From Thiobacillus sp. (lineage in GTDB: Bacteria; Pseudomonadota; Gammaproteobacteria; Burkholderiales; Thiobacillaceae), in the NCBI RefSeq assembly GCF_018780105.1, contig NZ_JADMKC010000005.1, forward strand, positions 80,482 to 144,481: a DNA stretch of 64,000 bases, written 5' to 3'. The notes under the pieces were generated by a model. That model worked only from the letters and a program-made list of their open reading frames with translations, did not search any database and was not told where the DNA came from. Below are positions 51,125-60,556 of the stretch, in pieces; the stretch's first letter is position 1, and the number at the start of each line of letters is the position of its first letter. A program made the translations under genes and the position numbers.

Positions 51125-52999
51125 CTAACGGACGCAGAAGCGGTTGCGGCCTTCCTGCTTGGCCGCATACAGCGCGAGATCAGCGGTGTTGACCAGCGCG
51201 TCGATGTCGGCGGTGCTGGCCAGCTTGCTGGAGATACCGAAGCTCGCGGTGACTGTAATGGACTTGTTTTCCCGTCCGATCATGATCTTGCTGGACTCCA
51301 GCGTGAGGCGCAGGCGTTCAGCCGCTTGCGTGGCTGCCTTGATGTCGGTGTTGGGGCAGATCACCAGGAATTCTTCGCCACCGATGCGGCTGACGGTGTC
51401 GCCCTGGCGCGCCGACTTGCGCAGGATCTCGGCGGTTTCCCGTAGCACGATATCGCCCACGGCATGACCGTAGGTATCGTTGATCTGTTTGAAGTGATCG
51501 ATATCGAGCACGATCAGTGAAAGCGGCATACCGGAACGGGTGGTCGCGCTCCAGATTTGTTGCAGTTGATCCATCGCCGAACGGCGATTGGACAAGCCGG
51601 TCAGCGAATCGGTCAGTGCGGCGGTAGCCAGGCGGCGGTTGGCGACCGCCAGTTCGGCGGCAATCTGGCGCAATTGCGCGCGGTCCTTTTCCCAGTTGTT
51701 CTGCAATTGCAGCAGGCGCTGCGCGGCGAACAGGCGAATGCGCAGTCCTTGTGCATCGACCGAGCTGGGCAGATAACCGTCCGCGCAGGATTCGTAGGTG
51801 CGCATCGATTGATTTTCGCCATTCTCATCACCCATCAGCAGGATATGCATGCGGCGGCCTTCTTCCGTTGCCCGCAAGGCGTGGCACAACTCCGAGCCAT
51901 CAAGCTCGGGCAGCTTGACCTGCGCAATGATGACGTGCGGCAGAATCTCCATGGCCAGGGCGAGGGCCGCATTGCCGTTTTCGGCGGGATACACGATATG
52001 GGCGCTGTTTTCCACCAGCAAGCTCATGATCTGGCGGCGGCTTGCGGCATTGCCGTCAGCCACCACGATGCGCAGCGGCAACTGTTCTTCGCTGATGTCG
52101 GACTGCCCCTTGCTGATGTCCTCGAAAGGCGGCAGCGCCGTGGTCGGAATCTTCAACAGCTCACCCCATTCGCGCCAGCTGGCCGTCACCTTGTCGATGA
52201 AGCCGCCTGCGGTTTCGGGCGTGATGTCAATTGCTTCGGCCTGTTTGATCCATTCCTGCGCCAGATGCGGCCGCGCATCTGCGGTGGCGAGCCCGTAATC
52301 GGCCAGCAGATGCGATAGACGCAAAATCAGCATCAGGCTGTTTGAGCGTGAGTCGCTGGCGAAGCTGGCATGTTCGGGGTCTTCATAATGTGCGAGGGGT
52401 TCGGTGAAGACCTTGGGCAAGCCCCAGTCGGCCATCATCACGACGCCCAGTTCGGTGTGATCGGTTTCCAGTTGCACATGCTCCAGCGCCAGCAATGACT
52501 GCGTCCGGTCAGCCTGATAGCCAGCCAGCACGCCGCTGTACTCACTGGGATAGGCAGTTGCCAGCGCGAGTTGTCCGACCTGTGCCAGCAAACCGCAGAT
52601 AAACAATTCGTCGGGGGCCGCCGAGCGCACGCGCGCGCCGAGCGCCTGCATGGCCAGCCCCATCAACAGGGAATGCGACCAGTAAGCCTGATAGTCGAAG
52701 CCCACGCAGATGCCGGAGCGGTATTGGTCGAGCAGGGAAAACCCCAGAGCAAGCTGGCGGACCGAGGTCATGCCCTGCCGCACGACGGCTTCCTGCACCG
52801 ATACCACCGGACGCGAGATGTGCGACGCAGTGTTGGCGAGCTTGATCAGGCGCCCGGACAGTGCGGGATCGGTTTGTACTACGCGAGCGACCTCGCCCAG
52901 GGTCGCGTTTTCGCGACGTGATAATTCGAGTACAGCCAGCGCGACGCCCTTGGGGGAGGGAAGCTGGCCGCTAATGTTTAGTTGTTCAGCGGTGTTCAT
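51125..52999 (-). CDS. HDOD - pseudo-receiver - GGDEF diguanylate cyclase
   Basis: A 624-residue signalling protein. An HDOD domain spans about residues 10-215, a receiver-like domain about 308-430 and a GGDEF domain about 460-624. The GGDEF domain has LTDSLTGLSNRR, IDHFKQINDTYGHAVGD and the active-site GGEEF; five residues before it stands RQGD, an intact RxxD product-inhibition site. The receiver lacks its phosphorylated Asp (Gln360 in IIAQVKLPELDG), and its Lys position is Ser (YLPSS), so it should not be phosphorylated. It makes c-di-GMP. Convergent with the cytochrome genes. Confidence 0.92.
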   Translation of the reverse strand: MNTAEQLNISGQLPSPKGVALAVLELSRRENATLGEVARVVQTDPALSGRLIKLANTASHISRPVVSVQEAVVRQGMTSVRQLALGFSLLDQYRSGICVGFDYQAYWSHSLLMGLAMQALGARVRSAAPDELFICGLLAQVGQLALATAYPSEYSGVLAGYQADRTQSLLALEHVQLETDHTELGVVMMADWGLPKVFTEPLAHYEDPEHASFASDSRSNSLMLILRLSHLLADYGLATADARPHLAQEWIKQAEAIDITPETAGGFIDKVTASWREWGELLKIPTTALPPFEDISKGQSDISEEQLPLRIVVADGNAASRRQIMSLLVENSAHIVYPAENGNAALALAMEILPHVIIAQVKLPELDGSELCHALRATEEGRRMHILLMGDENGENQSMRTYESCADGYLPSSVDAQGLRIRLFAAQRLLQLQNNWEKDRAQLRQIAAELAVANRRLATAALTDSLTGLSNRRSAMDQLQQIWSATTRSGMPLSLIVLDIDHFKQINDTYGHAVGDIVLRETAEILRKSARQGDTVSRIGGEEFLVICPNTDIKAATQAAERLRLTLESSKIMIGRENKSITVTASFGISSKLASTADIDALVNTADLALYAAKQEGRNRFCVR

Positions 53000-53077
53000 C
53001 GATCAGTTTGCGAAGTGCGATACGGCTCGAAATAGGGGGGTACCCCAGTTATATCGACAACATTTCGACAAACTGAA

Positions 53078-53101
53078 AACCGGCCATCCGCCAGGCCGGT
53101 T
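53078..53101 (-). terminator. Hairpin terminator after the DUF1841 gene
   Basis: AACCGGCC and GGCCGGTT make a perfect 8-base stem with an eight-base loop 14 bases past the DUF1841 stop. In the minus direction it is followed by a short TTTTC, so the signal is modest. Confidence 0.5.
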
Positions 53102-53114
53102 GGTTGGACGGATT

Positions 53115-53552
53115 TTACCCAGCCAGCCCCAGTTGTTGGTCAAGGCAATGCAAATACGAAGCTGAGTCAAATGCAGTCTGGTGGCGCTGCACTTGCCAGA
53201 TCATCTCGGCCAGACATTCCATCACCGCATGCTGTGCGGCCATCGCGTCGCCGTGCAGTGCAAGCAGTTGCTGGTAACGCGCGCGGATGCCGGGCGGCTG
53301 GTCGACCGACAGCTGTTCACTGATCGCAAGATGCATGGATAAATGCAGAAACGGATTGGTTTCACCTGCCTCGGGCAGGTAGTCGCGTTCCTGATAGCGC
53401 TCGGGATGATCAAGATGGACGTGGTATTCGGGATGGCTAAGGATCGCGTCGAGCGCAGGCTGCTCGGCTCCCGCAAGGGGCTGTCCAGTCCGATATTTCG
53501 CCCATACGCCGAAAAAGAACTGGCGCACCTGATCGCGGCTGGGGTTAAACAT
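53115..53552 (-). CDS. DUF1841 family protein
   Basis: A 145-residue soluble protein. The N-terminus MFNPSRDQVRQFFFGVWAKYR, the middle NPFLHLSMHLAISEQLSVDQP and AMAAQHAVMECLAEMIWQVQRH are characteristic of DUF1841, which is found in beta- and gammaproteobacteria next to nth. Function is unknown. It follows nth by 24 bases on the same strand and is the last gene of the rnf-nth transcript, before a hairpin. Confidence 0.9.
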   Translation of the reverse strand: MFNPSRDQVRQFFFGVWAKYRTGQPLAGAEQPALDAILSHPEYHVHLDHPERYQERDYLPEAGETNPFLHLSMHLAISEQLSVDQPPGIRARYQQLLALHGDAMAAQHAVMECLAEMIWQVQRHQTAFDSASYLHCLDQQLGLAG

Positions 53553-53576
53553 GATGTGAATTAAACAGGACGTGGC

Positions 53577-54215
53577 TCAAACCAGGCCGAGTTTGCCCTT
53601 GAACTCGCACAGATCGGCAATGATGCATTCCGCGCATTTCGGCTTGCGTGCCTGGCAGGTATAGCGCCCGTGCAGGATCAGCCAGTGGTGGGCATCGATG
53701 CGGAATTCGTCCGGAATGGTCTTGAGCAGTTTCTTTTCCACCTCCAGCACCGTTTTTCCGGGCGCCAGACCGGTACGGTTGGCCACCCGGAAAATGTGCG
53801 TATCGACCGCCATGGTCGGCTGGCCGAATGCCGTGTTCAGGATGACGTTCGCGGTTTTGCGTCCCACGCCGGGCAGCGCTTCGAGCGCAGCGCGATCGGC
53901 CGGCACGCTGCTGTGGTGCTGCTCGATCAGCATGCGGCACGTGGCGATGAGATGGCGGGCCTTGCTCTTGTACAGGCCGATGGTCTTGATGGCGTCGGCC
54001 AGGCCCGCCTCGCCCAGGGCGTAAATGGCTTCCGGCGTATTGGCCTTCGGGAACAGACGGCGCGTAGCGAGGTTCACGCCCTTGTCTGTCGATTGTGCCG
54101 ACAGCACCACCGCCACCAGCAATTCGAAGGGGGTGCTGTATTCCAGTTCGGTGGTGGGATGGGGATTGGCTGCGCGCAGGCGGCTGAAGATCGCGTGGCG
54201 TTTGGCTGGATTCAT
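53577..54215 (-). CDS. nth: Endonuclease III
   Basis: A 212-residue DNA glycosylase/AP lyase that removes oxidised pyrimidines. The helix-hairpin-helix LEALPGVGRKTANVILN (about 109-125, with the catalytic Lys) and the Asp in AVDTHIFRVANR (about 135-146) are present; the C-terminal four-cysteine cluster motif C-x6-C-x2-C-x5-C is complete (CQARKPKCAECIIADLC). The pairing rnf-nth is conserved in many proteobacteria. Confidence 0.97.
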   Translation of the reverse strand: MNPAKRHAIFSRLRAANPHPTTELEYSTPFELLVAVVLSAQSTDKGVNLATRRLFPKANTPEAIYALGEAGLADAIKTIGLYKSKARHLIATCRMLIEQHHSSVPADRAALEALPGVGRKTANVILNTAFGQPTMAVDTHIFRVANRTGLAPGKTVLEVEKKLLKTIPDEFRIDAHHWLILHGRYTCQARKPKCAECIIADLCEFKGKLGLV

Positions 54216-54225
54216 CTTGCCGGGT

Positions 54226-54903
54226 TCACACTGCAGCAGCTACGGCAGCCCGCGCCCGTTGTGCGCTGCGCGCCTTGTAGCTGTTGTTTGCCGCGATCAG
54301 CAGGCCCAGCGCGATAAATGCGCCGGGTGGCAGAACGGCCAGCAGAAATCCCTGATAGTTCGGCAGCACATGCAGGATGAAGGCTTTGGCGGATTCGCCG
54401 AAGACGAGGTCGATGCCGGAAAACAGCGTGCCCTGGCCGATGATTTCGCGGATGCCGCCCAGCACCACCAGCACCAGCGTCAGTCCCAGTCCCATCGCCA
54501 GCGCATCGATCACGCTGTGCAGCGGATGGTTTTTAGCGGCGAACGCATCGGCACGCGCCAGCACGATGCAGTTGGTGGTGATGAGCGGAATGAAAATCCC
54601 CAGTACCAGATACAGGGGGTGGACGTAGGCGTTCATGGCCAGATCGATCACGGTGACCAGTGCGGCGATGATGAGGACGAAGACCGGGATGCGGATTTCA
54701 CTTGGCACGAAATGGCGCACCGACGACACCGCGCCGCTGGAGGCCGCCATCACCAGCGCGGTCGCGATGCCTAGCGACAAGGCGTTGATCACGTTGTTGC
54801 TGATCGCCAGTAACGGGCACAGGCCCAACAGTTGCACCAGCCCGGTGTTTTGCTTGATGAGGCCATTGTGAAAAAGGCTGCGGAATTCGGACATGGAAAT
54901 CAT
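54226..54903 (-). CDS. rnfE: Rnf electron transport complex subunit RnfE
   Basis: A 225-residue inner-membrane subunit with six hydrophobic helices. The sequence FHNGLIKQNTGLVQLLGLCPLLAISNNVINALSLGIATALVM (about 10-52) is family-typical. RnfA and RnfE are inverted homologues that form the membrane core and carry a conserved Cys in the GLCPLLA motif linked to an iron-sulfur centre. Overlaps rnfG by four bases; nth follows ten bases later. Confidence 0.96.
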   Translation of the reverse strand: MISMSEFRSLFHNGLIKQNTGLVQLLGLCPLLAISNNVINALSLGIATALVMAASSGAVSSVRHFVPSEIRIPVFVLIIAALVTVIDLAMNAYVHPLYLVLGIFIPLITTNCIVLARADAFAAKNHPLHSVIDALAMGLGLTLVLVVLGGIREIIGQGTLFSGIDLVFGESAKAFILHVLPNYQGFLLAVLPPGAFIALGLLIAANNSYKARSAQRARAAVAAAV

Positions 54904-55547
54904 GCTGGTGGCTCCTTGGCTGGTGGCGCGTTGAATTCCGCGCGGTGCTTGGCAAAGTATTCGAGCGCATTTTTGACGGCCCTGACTACCGCGCGCGGGG
55001 TGATGGTGGCACCGGCGCGGGCATCGAACGAACCACCGTCCTTGACGACTTTCCAGTTTTTGGGCGGTGGGTTGGTGAGCGATTTACCAGCGAACTGGTC
55101 GATCCAGGCGCTTTTTGTACGCTCAATGTAGTCGCCCAGGCCCGGGGTTTCGCGGTGGGCGGTGACGCGCACGCCGGTGACCTTGCCGTTGGCATCAATG
55201 CCGATCAACAGCGTAATGTTTCCGCTGTAGCCATCGGGCGCGATGGCTTCCAGTACCACGCCGGTGAACAGGCCATTGCGCTGCGCCAGCCATAGAGAAG
55301 AATCTTGTTGGTTACCCAGCAGGTCGTCGGGCGCTACGGTTATTTTGCTGCTCAGAAGGTTGTTGTCGTACAGCGTGGCGGGCAAAACCTGGCTCAGCAA
55401 TGCGAGCTTTGCGGCCTGTTGGCCGCGCACGATGGTGGGTTCGGTGGACTGGTGGGTAAACGCCAGAATTGCGGTGCCGACGAAGGCAAATATCAGCAGG
55501 ATGATGCCGGTACGCAGCGCGTTGCGGCTGGCTATGTTGGCGCTCAC
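54900..55547 (-). CDS. rnfG: Rnf electron transport complex subunit RnfG
   Basis: A 215-residue subunit with one N-terminal membrane helix (about 10-31) and a periplasmic domain that carries covalently bound FMN. The attachment motif is near RAGATITPRAVVRAV (about 176-190), with Thr as the acceptor (family SGATxT). GYSGNITLLIGIDANGKVTGVRVTAHRETPGLGD is the conserved core. It overlaps rnfD and rnfE by four bases each. Confidence 0.95.
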   Translation of the reverse strand: MSANIASRNALRTGIILLIFAFVGTAILAFTHQSTEPTIVRGQQAAKLALLSQVLPATLYDNNLLSSKITVAPDDLLGNQQDSSLWLAQRNGLFTGVVLEAIAPDGYSGNITLLIGIDANGKVTGVRVTAHRETPGLGDYIERTKSAWIDQFAGKSLTNPPPKNWKVVKDGGSFDARAGATITPRAVVRAVKNALEYFAKHRAEFNAPPAKEPPA

Positions 55548-56611
55548 GTGCGCGGCTCCTTGCGTGTGCCGTCGTCACGTTTAACGATGGCTTCGCCATA
55601 CACGCGCGGCTGGGTGTATTGATCAATCAGCGGCACGCATAGATTCATCAGCAGAATGGCAAAGGCCACGCCGTCTGGGAAACCGCCCCATGTGCGGATG
55701 ACGATAGTGAGAAAACCCGCGCCCAGACCAAAAATCAGCTTGCCGCGCGGCGTGGTCGCGCCCGATACCGGGTCGGTGGCAATGAAAAAGGCGCAAAGCA
55801 TGACAGACGGTGAAAACAGGTGGAACCACGGCGCACCGAAACGGCCGGCGTCAAAGAAATGCAGGAAGCCCGCGGTGAGCCAGATGCCGGCCAGAAATGC
55901 CAGCGGTACCTGCCAGCTGATGATGCGCAAGGCCCACAACAGCAGGCCACCCAGCAGAAAGGCCGCCGCCAGCCATTCGAATCCGACGCCGCCGTAGTGG
56001 CCGAATATGGCTTGCGTCATGGTTTCGTCAACGGTGAGCTGCTGGTACAGGCCGGTTCGCAGCACATCGAGCGGCGTGGCCATGGTGATGGCGTCGAGCG
56101 TGGCCTTGGGCAGATCGCCGCCGAAAATGACGGCGGCGCTTTGCGCCAGGGAAAGCTGTACGGCGCCGGGCTCGACCAGGGTCAATTCGAGCGGCCCCGC
56201 CCATTGCGTCATCTGAACCGGGAACGACACGATCAATACGGCGTAGCCGACCATTGCCGGGTTGAAAATGTTTTGCCCGAGCCCGCCGTACAAATGCTTG
56301 GCGACCACGATGGCGAACAGGGTGCCAGTGATGATCAGCCACCACGGCGCCAGCGAGGGCAGGGACAGCGCCAGCAACCAGGCGGTGACGATGGCCGACA
56401 GGTCGGCCAGGAAAGGTTTGGCCGGGTAGCCGCGCGCTTTCAGCATTGCGGCCTCGGCCGCCAGCGCAGTGACGCTGGCCAGGGTCAACGTGACGAGGAT
56501 GCCGGGGCCGAACAGCCAGACATATGCCGTAATGCCGGGCAGCAGGGCCGCCAGCACCCACGCCATGATCTGGGTCACGCTGCTGCGGTCGATGATGAAG
56601 GGGGAGGGCAT
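55544..56611 (-). CDS. rnfD: Rnf electron transport complex subunit RnfD
   Basis: A 355-residue polytopic membrane subunit related to NqrB, with about nine hydrophobic segments. The FMN-attachment Thr lies in LDAITMATPLDVLRTGL (about 185-201). The motif GGLGQNIFNPAMVGYAVLIVSFP (about 108-130) and FFIATDPVSGATTPRGKLIFGLGAG are typical. Its ATG shares one base with the rnfC stop. Confidence 0.96.
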   Translation of the reverse strand: MPSPFIIDRSSVTQIMAWVLAALLPGITAYVWLFGPGILVTLTLASVTALAAEAAMLKARGYPAKPFLADLSAIVTAWLLALSLPSLAPWWLIITGTLFAIVVAKHLYGGLGQNIFNPAMVGYAVLIVSFPVQMTQWAGPLELTLVEPGAVQLSLAQSAAVIFGGDLPKATLDAITMATPLDVLRTGLYQQLTVDETMTQAIFGHYGGVGFEWLAAAFLLGGLLLWALRIISWQVPLAFLAGIWLTAGFLHFFDAGRFGAPWFHLFSPSVMLCAFFIATDPVSGATTPRGKLIFGLGAGFLTIVIRTWGGFPDGVAFAILLMNLCVPLIDQYTQPRVYGEAIVKRDDGTRKEPRT

Positions 56612-58284
56612 CAGGGGGTCTCTTCGGATTCCAGCGGCTTTCTCGCCAGCGCGCGAATTTTAGCCCGGCGCGTTTCGATCTCCGCGATCTCTTGCTGGGT
56701 GTCGGGCGACAGGTTGTCGGTGTTTTGCGGCGTGGTCTCGGTTTTTTTGGCCTGTGCGCGGGCCAGTGCGGCGGCGATCAGGGCCTTTTTGGCATCGGCC
56801 TCGCTGGTCCCGCTGTTGCCGGCCTCGGTCGGCGCGGCGGCGAGCTCCGCGCGCTTGGCCTGCGCCTTGGCGGCAAGCTTCTCGGCCTTTTCGGTTTTTT
56901 CGCGTTCCTGACGGAACAGGCGGAATTCGTGGCGTTCGCGCGCCAGATCGGCCGCGCGCTTGTCGCGTTCACGCGCCCAGATTTCGCTTTTGGCATAGCG
57001 GTAAAAATCGACCAGCGGGATGTGGCTGGGACAGACATAGCTGCAACAGCCGCACTCGATGCAGTCGAACAGGTGGTATTCCTGCGCGCGGCCAAAATCA
57101 TCCGATTTGGCGAAGCGGAACAACTCCTGCGGCTGCAGCTCGGCCGGGCACGCATCGGCGCAGCGGGTGCAGCGGATGCAAGGCAGCGCCTTCGGCGGCG
57201 GCGGAAACAGTTCGGCGGATTCGACCAGAATGCAGTTGGTGGCTTTGACCACCGGTACGCTCGTATCGGGGATCGGCAAACCCATCATCGGGCCGCCCAT
57301 CAGAACGCCCGTTGTACCGTCGCGGTCGCCGGCCAGCTGGATCAGCGTGTCGAACGGCGTGCCGATCAGGGCTTCGACATTCTGTGCACGCAGCACATGG
57401 CCGGTCACCGTGACCAGACGCGAGATCAAAGGCTCGCCGTGGTGCACGGCGCGCGCCAGGGCATAGGCGGTACCGACGTTGAAGACCTGGATGCCGATGT
57501 CGGTGGAAAGCTTGCCCGACGGCACCTGCTTGCCGGTCAGCGTTTCGATCATCTGCTTGGCGCCGCCGCCGGGGTAGCGTGTCGGCAGGCTGACGGTTTC
57601 GACGGCGAAATCAGTCTTTGCAGTTGCAGCTTGCATGGCCGCAATGGCCTCCGGCTTGTTGTCTTCGATACCGATCAGGATTTCGCTGCTGCCGAGCAGA
57701 TGGCGCATGATCGCCACGCCCTGCAGGATGGCGTCCGCTTGGGTGCGCATCAGCATGTCGTCGCAGGTGATCCACGGTTCGCATTCGCCGCCGTTGATGA
57801 TGAGCGTGGGACAGGTTTGTGCGGCACCGGGATCGAGCTTGACGGCACTGGGGAACACTGCGCCGCCCAGTCCGGCCAGACCCATGTCGCGCAAGTGGGC
57901 GAGCAGGTCGGCACGCGTCATGGCCTGATAGTCGAGCGGGCCGTGGGCGATCCACTCGTCGCGGCCGTCGGTTTCGATCGTGATGCACTCATCCGGCAGG
58001 CCGGAAATGTGCGGTACGCGTGCCGGCCCGATCGCGCTGACGATGCCCGAGCTGGATGCATGCACGGCCGTCGAAATGGCGCCGTCGGCCGCCGCGATCA
58101 GCTGGCCTTTCAGCACCCGTTCGCCCACATCGACTATGGGCCTGGCCGGATTGCCGATGTGCTGGCGCAAGGGAATGACCAGTTTTTTGGGCAGCGGCGC
58201 GGGGTGGATCGGACGGCCGGTGGATTCCGCCTTGTGCCCGGGCGGGTGAATGCCGCCCTTGAATTTGAACAGTTCGCGGCTCAT
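56611..58284 (-). CDS. rnfC: Rnf electron transport complex subunit RnfC
   Basis: A 557-residue peripheral subunit that takes up or delivers electrons from NAD(H). The N-terminal barrel starts [11 protein letters not shown]; the NADH/FMN domain has [16 protein letters not shown] (about 135-150) and [14 protein letters not shown]. Two [4Fe-4S] ferredoxin motifs follow, [12 protein letters not shown] (about 374-385) and [12 protein letters not shown] (about 413-424). The Ala/Lys/Glu-rich C-terminal tail (about 440-540) is long, as in proteobacterial RnfC. Overlaps rnfB and rnfD. Confidence 0.96.
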   Translation of the reverse strand: MSRELFKFKGGIHPPGHKAESTGRPIHPAPLPKKLVIPLRQHIGNPARPIVDVGERVLKGQLIAAADGAISTAVHASSSGIVSAIGPARVPHISGLPDECITIETDGRDEWIAHGPLDYQAMTRADLLAHLRDMGLAGLGGAVFPSAVKLDPGAAQTCPTLIINGGECEPWITCDDMLMRTQADAILQGVAIMRHLLGSSEILIGIEDNKPEAIAAMQAATAKTDFAVETVSLPTRYPGGGAKQMIETLTGKQVPSGKLSTDIGIQVFNVGTAYALARAVHHGEPLISRLVTVTGHVLRAQNVEALIGTPFDTLIQLAGDRDGTTGVLMGGPMMGLPIPDTSVPVVKATNCILVESAELFPPPPKALPCIRCTRCADACPAELQPQELFRFAKSDDFGRAQEYHLFDCIECGCCSYVCPSHIPLVDFYRYAKSEIWARERDKRAADLARERHEFRLFRQEREKTEKAEKLAAKAQAKRAELAAAPTEAGNSGTSEADAKKALIAAALARAQAKKTETTPQNTDNLSPDTQQEIAEIETRRAKIRALARKPLESEETP

Positions 58285-58847
58285 GCGACGCGCTTCAGTT
58301 CAACGGGCTTAATTTCGATCACCGGATGCTTCCATTTCCAGTGCGGCAAGTCTTCGGCGATCGGCACCATCGAGATGCAGTCGACCGGGCAGGGCGGCAG
58401 GCACAGTTCGCAGCCGGTGCATTCAGCCGCGATGATGGTGTGCATCTGTTTGGCCGCGCCGGCGATAGCATCGACTGGGCAGGCCTGGATGCACAGCGTG
58501 CAGCCGATGCAGGTTTGTTCGTCGATGAAGGCCACCGATTTGGGCTTGGACGTGCCGTGGGTTTCGTCCAGCGATTTCGGTTCGACGCCCAGCAGGTCGG
58601 CCAGTTTTTTGACGCCTTCTTCGCCGCCGGGCGGACACTGGTTGATGTCGGCTTCGCCCTTGGCAATCGCCTCGGCATAGGGTCTGCAACCGGGAAAGCC
58701 GCATTGGCCGCACTGGGTTTGCGGCAGGATGGCATCGATTTTTTCCGCCAGCGGGTTGCCTTCCACCTTGAAGCGGATTGCCGACCAGCCGAGCACCAGC
58801 CCGGTTACGACCGCGATGCCGACCATCACCAGAATCGCAGTGAGCAT
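58281..58847 (-). CDS. rnfB: Rnf electron transport complex subunit RnfB
   Basis: A 188-residue ferredoxin-like subunit. An N-terminal membrane anchor (about 3-24) is followed by a Cys cluster [16 protein letters not shown] (about 48-63) and two [4Fe-4S] motifs, [16 protein letters not shown] and [16 protein letters not shown] (about 115-130 and 145-160). It passes electrons between ferredoxin and the membrane subunits. ATGA-type overlap with rnfC; start shares one base with the end of rnfA. Confidence 0.96.
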   Translation of the reverse strand: MLTAILVMVGIAVVTGLVLGWSAIRFKVEGNPLAEKIDAILPQTQCGQCGFPGCRPYAEAIAKGEADINQCPPGGEEGVKKLADLLGVEPKSLDETHGTSKPKSVAFIDEQTCIGCTLCIQACPVDAIAGAAKQMHTIIAAECTGCELCLPPCPVDCISMVPIAEDLPHWKWKHPVIEIKPVELKRVA

Positions 58848-59422
58848 TACTTGACCAGCCCGGAAAAGCCCATGAAGGCGAGCGACATCAGTCCGGCGGT
58901 AATCATCGCGATACTGGTGCCCTTGAATGGCGCGGGCACATCGCAGGTTTCCAGTCGTTCACGGATGCCGGCAAACAGGATCAGCACCAGCGTGAAGCCG
59001 ATAGCCCCGCCTGCGCCGAAAAACAGCGATTCGACGAAACCGTGCTGTTCCTGCGCGTTCAGCAATGGAATGCCCAGCACCGCGCAGTTGGTGGTGATCA
59101 GTGGCAGGTAAATGCCCAGCACCTGATATAGCACCGGGCTGGATTTGTGGATGAACATTTCGGTGAACTGCACGATCCCGGCAATCACCACGATGAACGA
59201 CAGCGTGCGCAGATAGATGAGGTCGGTGCCGAGCAGGTATTCGCTGACCAGATAGCTGGCACCGGAGGCCAGCGTCAGCACGAAAGTCGTCGCCAGGCCC
59301 ATGCCGATCGCGGCTTCCAATTTTTTCGACACGCCCATGAAGGGGCATAGGCCCAGAATCTTGGCCATTACGATGTTGTTCACAAACACCGTTGAAATGA
59401 GGATGAGGAGGTAGGTTTCCAA
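58847..59422 (-). CDS. rnfA: Rnf electron transport complex subunit RnfA
   Basis: A 191-residue, six-helix inner-membrane subunit. From a TTG at 59422 it reads [36 protein letters not shown], aligning with the normal RnfA start; an ATG at 59449 would add nine residues and cannot be excluded. The conserved Cys of GLCPFMG and the ITTNCAVLG motif near residue 108 are present. It is the first gene of rnfABCDGE. The complex couples NADH/ferredoxin electron transfer to ion movement and in this group may also support SoxR reduction or nitrogen fixation. Confidence 0.93.
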   Translation of the reverse strand: METYLLILISTVFVNNIVMAKILGLCPFMGVSKKLEAAIGMGLATTFVLTLASGASYLVSEYLLGTDLIYLRTLSFIVVIAGIVQFTEMFIHKSSPVLYQVLGIYLPLITTNCAVLGIPLLNAQEQHGFVESLFFGAGGAIGFTLVLILFAGIRERLETCDVPAPFKGTSIAMITAGLMSLAFMGFSGLVK

Positions 59423-59567
59423 AACAGGCGATCCGGGACAATGGCGCATTATCCGCCGATGTGGCGCTGCGGTTCAACCCTGACCACGCAACGTGATTGA
59501 TGTGGGGCGACGGGGTAAACAGCTTGTTTTCCGGTATTTCGAGTGGGCGCGTGCAGCGAAGCCCGGC

Positions 59568-60536
59568 TTATCTGCCGATAGCCTTGTCGCTGGCCCAGAA
59601 ATCGTAGCCTTTGCCGAGGAACTCGCCCCACGGCAGATAGTGCGAGCCGTCGCACGAGAAAGTCAGGCCGACAACGCCGTTGAAAATGTTGAGGGTGCCG
59701 CTGCGCAGGTAGAACATTTCGTCCATGAAGCGCAGGTCGCGCAGGCCGTCGAGTACGGCGCGGATACGGTCGCGCGGAACGAGGGCGTCGGCGGGATAGG
59801 CGCGTTCGGGATACACCAGGCAGATGTTGGGATCGGTCAGCGCGTCGATATCGAGCAGGCGGTAGCGGTAGGGATCGTCGAACAGCCAGATGACGGCGCG
59901 GCTGCTGGAAAAGTGCAGGATCACGTGATACACGCCGTGACCGGTCATCAACTCTTCGAGTACGCCCAGCACGGTATCGATGTTGATGTCCATCTGGCTG
60001 TCGCTGCGGGTCTGGTGGAACACCGTGCCGCGGATGGCGGGGTCGCCCTTGATCTGTCGCCAGTGAGTCGGCTCGTCGTAGAGCTTGCCGGTCAGCGGCA
60101 GGTTGCGCAGGTCGAAATCGGCGCCGACGAAGCCGAGCACGCGGCCGTTGGCGTCGCGCACGATCTGAATGGCGGTGAGCGAGGGACGCTTGGCGCGCAG
60201 GCTGATGTAGGCCTGCGACAGCAGGAAACCTTCGCTGGGCACGCGCTCGTTCATGTAGGGGCGATCAGCGCGGTTGCGGCCGAAATCGGGCACGACTGCG
60301 CCGTCACGGCCGAGGGTGTCGCTGATCTGGATGGCCTGGGTGTCCAGGGCATACATGTATTTGCAGATGGCTTGCTGCGCCAGGCTCTCGCTGAGGATGG
60401 CGTTCAGTGCCTGGCGGTCGCCCCAGACCTGGCTGCAGGCTTGGGCGGTCTGCGCCAGCGGCTCGCGCAGCAGGGTTTTCAGCGCCTCGCGCTGGCGGGT
60501 GATGCTTTCTGCAAGAGTGCCGGATGAGGAGGGCAT
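59568..60536 (-). CDS. Cache/PDC-like sensor-domain protein
   Basis: A 322-residue protein without an evident signal peptide or membrane helix. Residues about 50-150 resemble a PDC/Cache ligand-binding domain: DRPYMNERVPSEGFLLSQAYISLRAKRPSLTAIQIVRDANGRVLGFVGADFDLRNLPL contains the typical aromatic and Arg positions and closing G-(A/V)-D-(F/I)-L. The remaining half is unfamiliar and has no recognised output domain. It lies between rnfA and the HAD gene on the same strand. The absence of membrane anchors in a Cache-type protein is unusual. Confidence 0.72.
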   Translation of the reverse strand: MPSSSGTLAESITRQREALKTLLREPLAQTAQACSQVWGDRQALNAILSESLAQQAICKYMYALDTQAIQISDTLGRDGAVVPDFGRNRADRPYMNERVPSEGFLLSQAYISLRAKRPSLTAIQIVRDANGRVLGFVGADFDLRNLPLTGKLYDEPTHWRQIKGDPAIRGTVFHQTRSDSQMDINIDTVLGVLEELMTGHGVYHVILHFSSSRAVIWLFDDPYRYRLLDIDALTDPNICLVYPERAYPADALVPRDRIRAVLDGLRDLRFMDEMFYLRSGTLNIFNGVVGLTFSCDGSHYLPWGEFLGKGYDFWASDKAIGR

Positions 60537-60556
60537 GGAGGCAGGGCGGTCTGGAT

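Noticed and set aside
56692-58680. A 662-residue open frame on the plus strand opposite rnfC and rnfB
   Set aside because: It mirrors the codon bias of high-GC genes on the other strand, lacks family features and lies opposite two certain rnf genes in perfect operon order.
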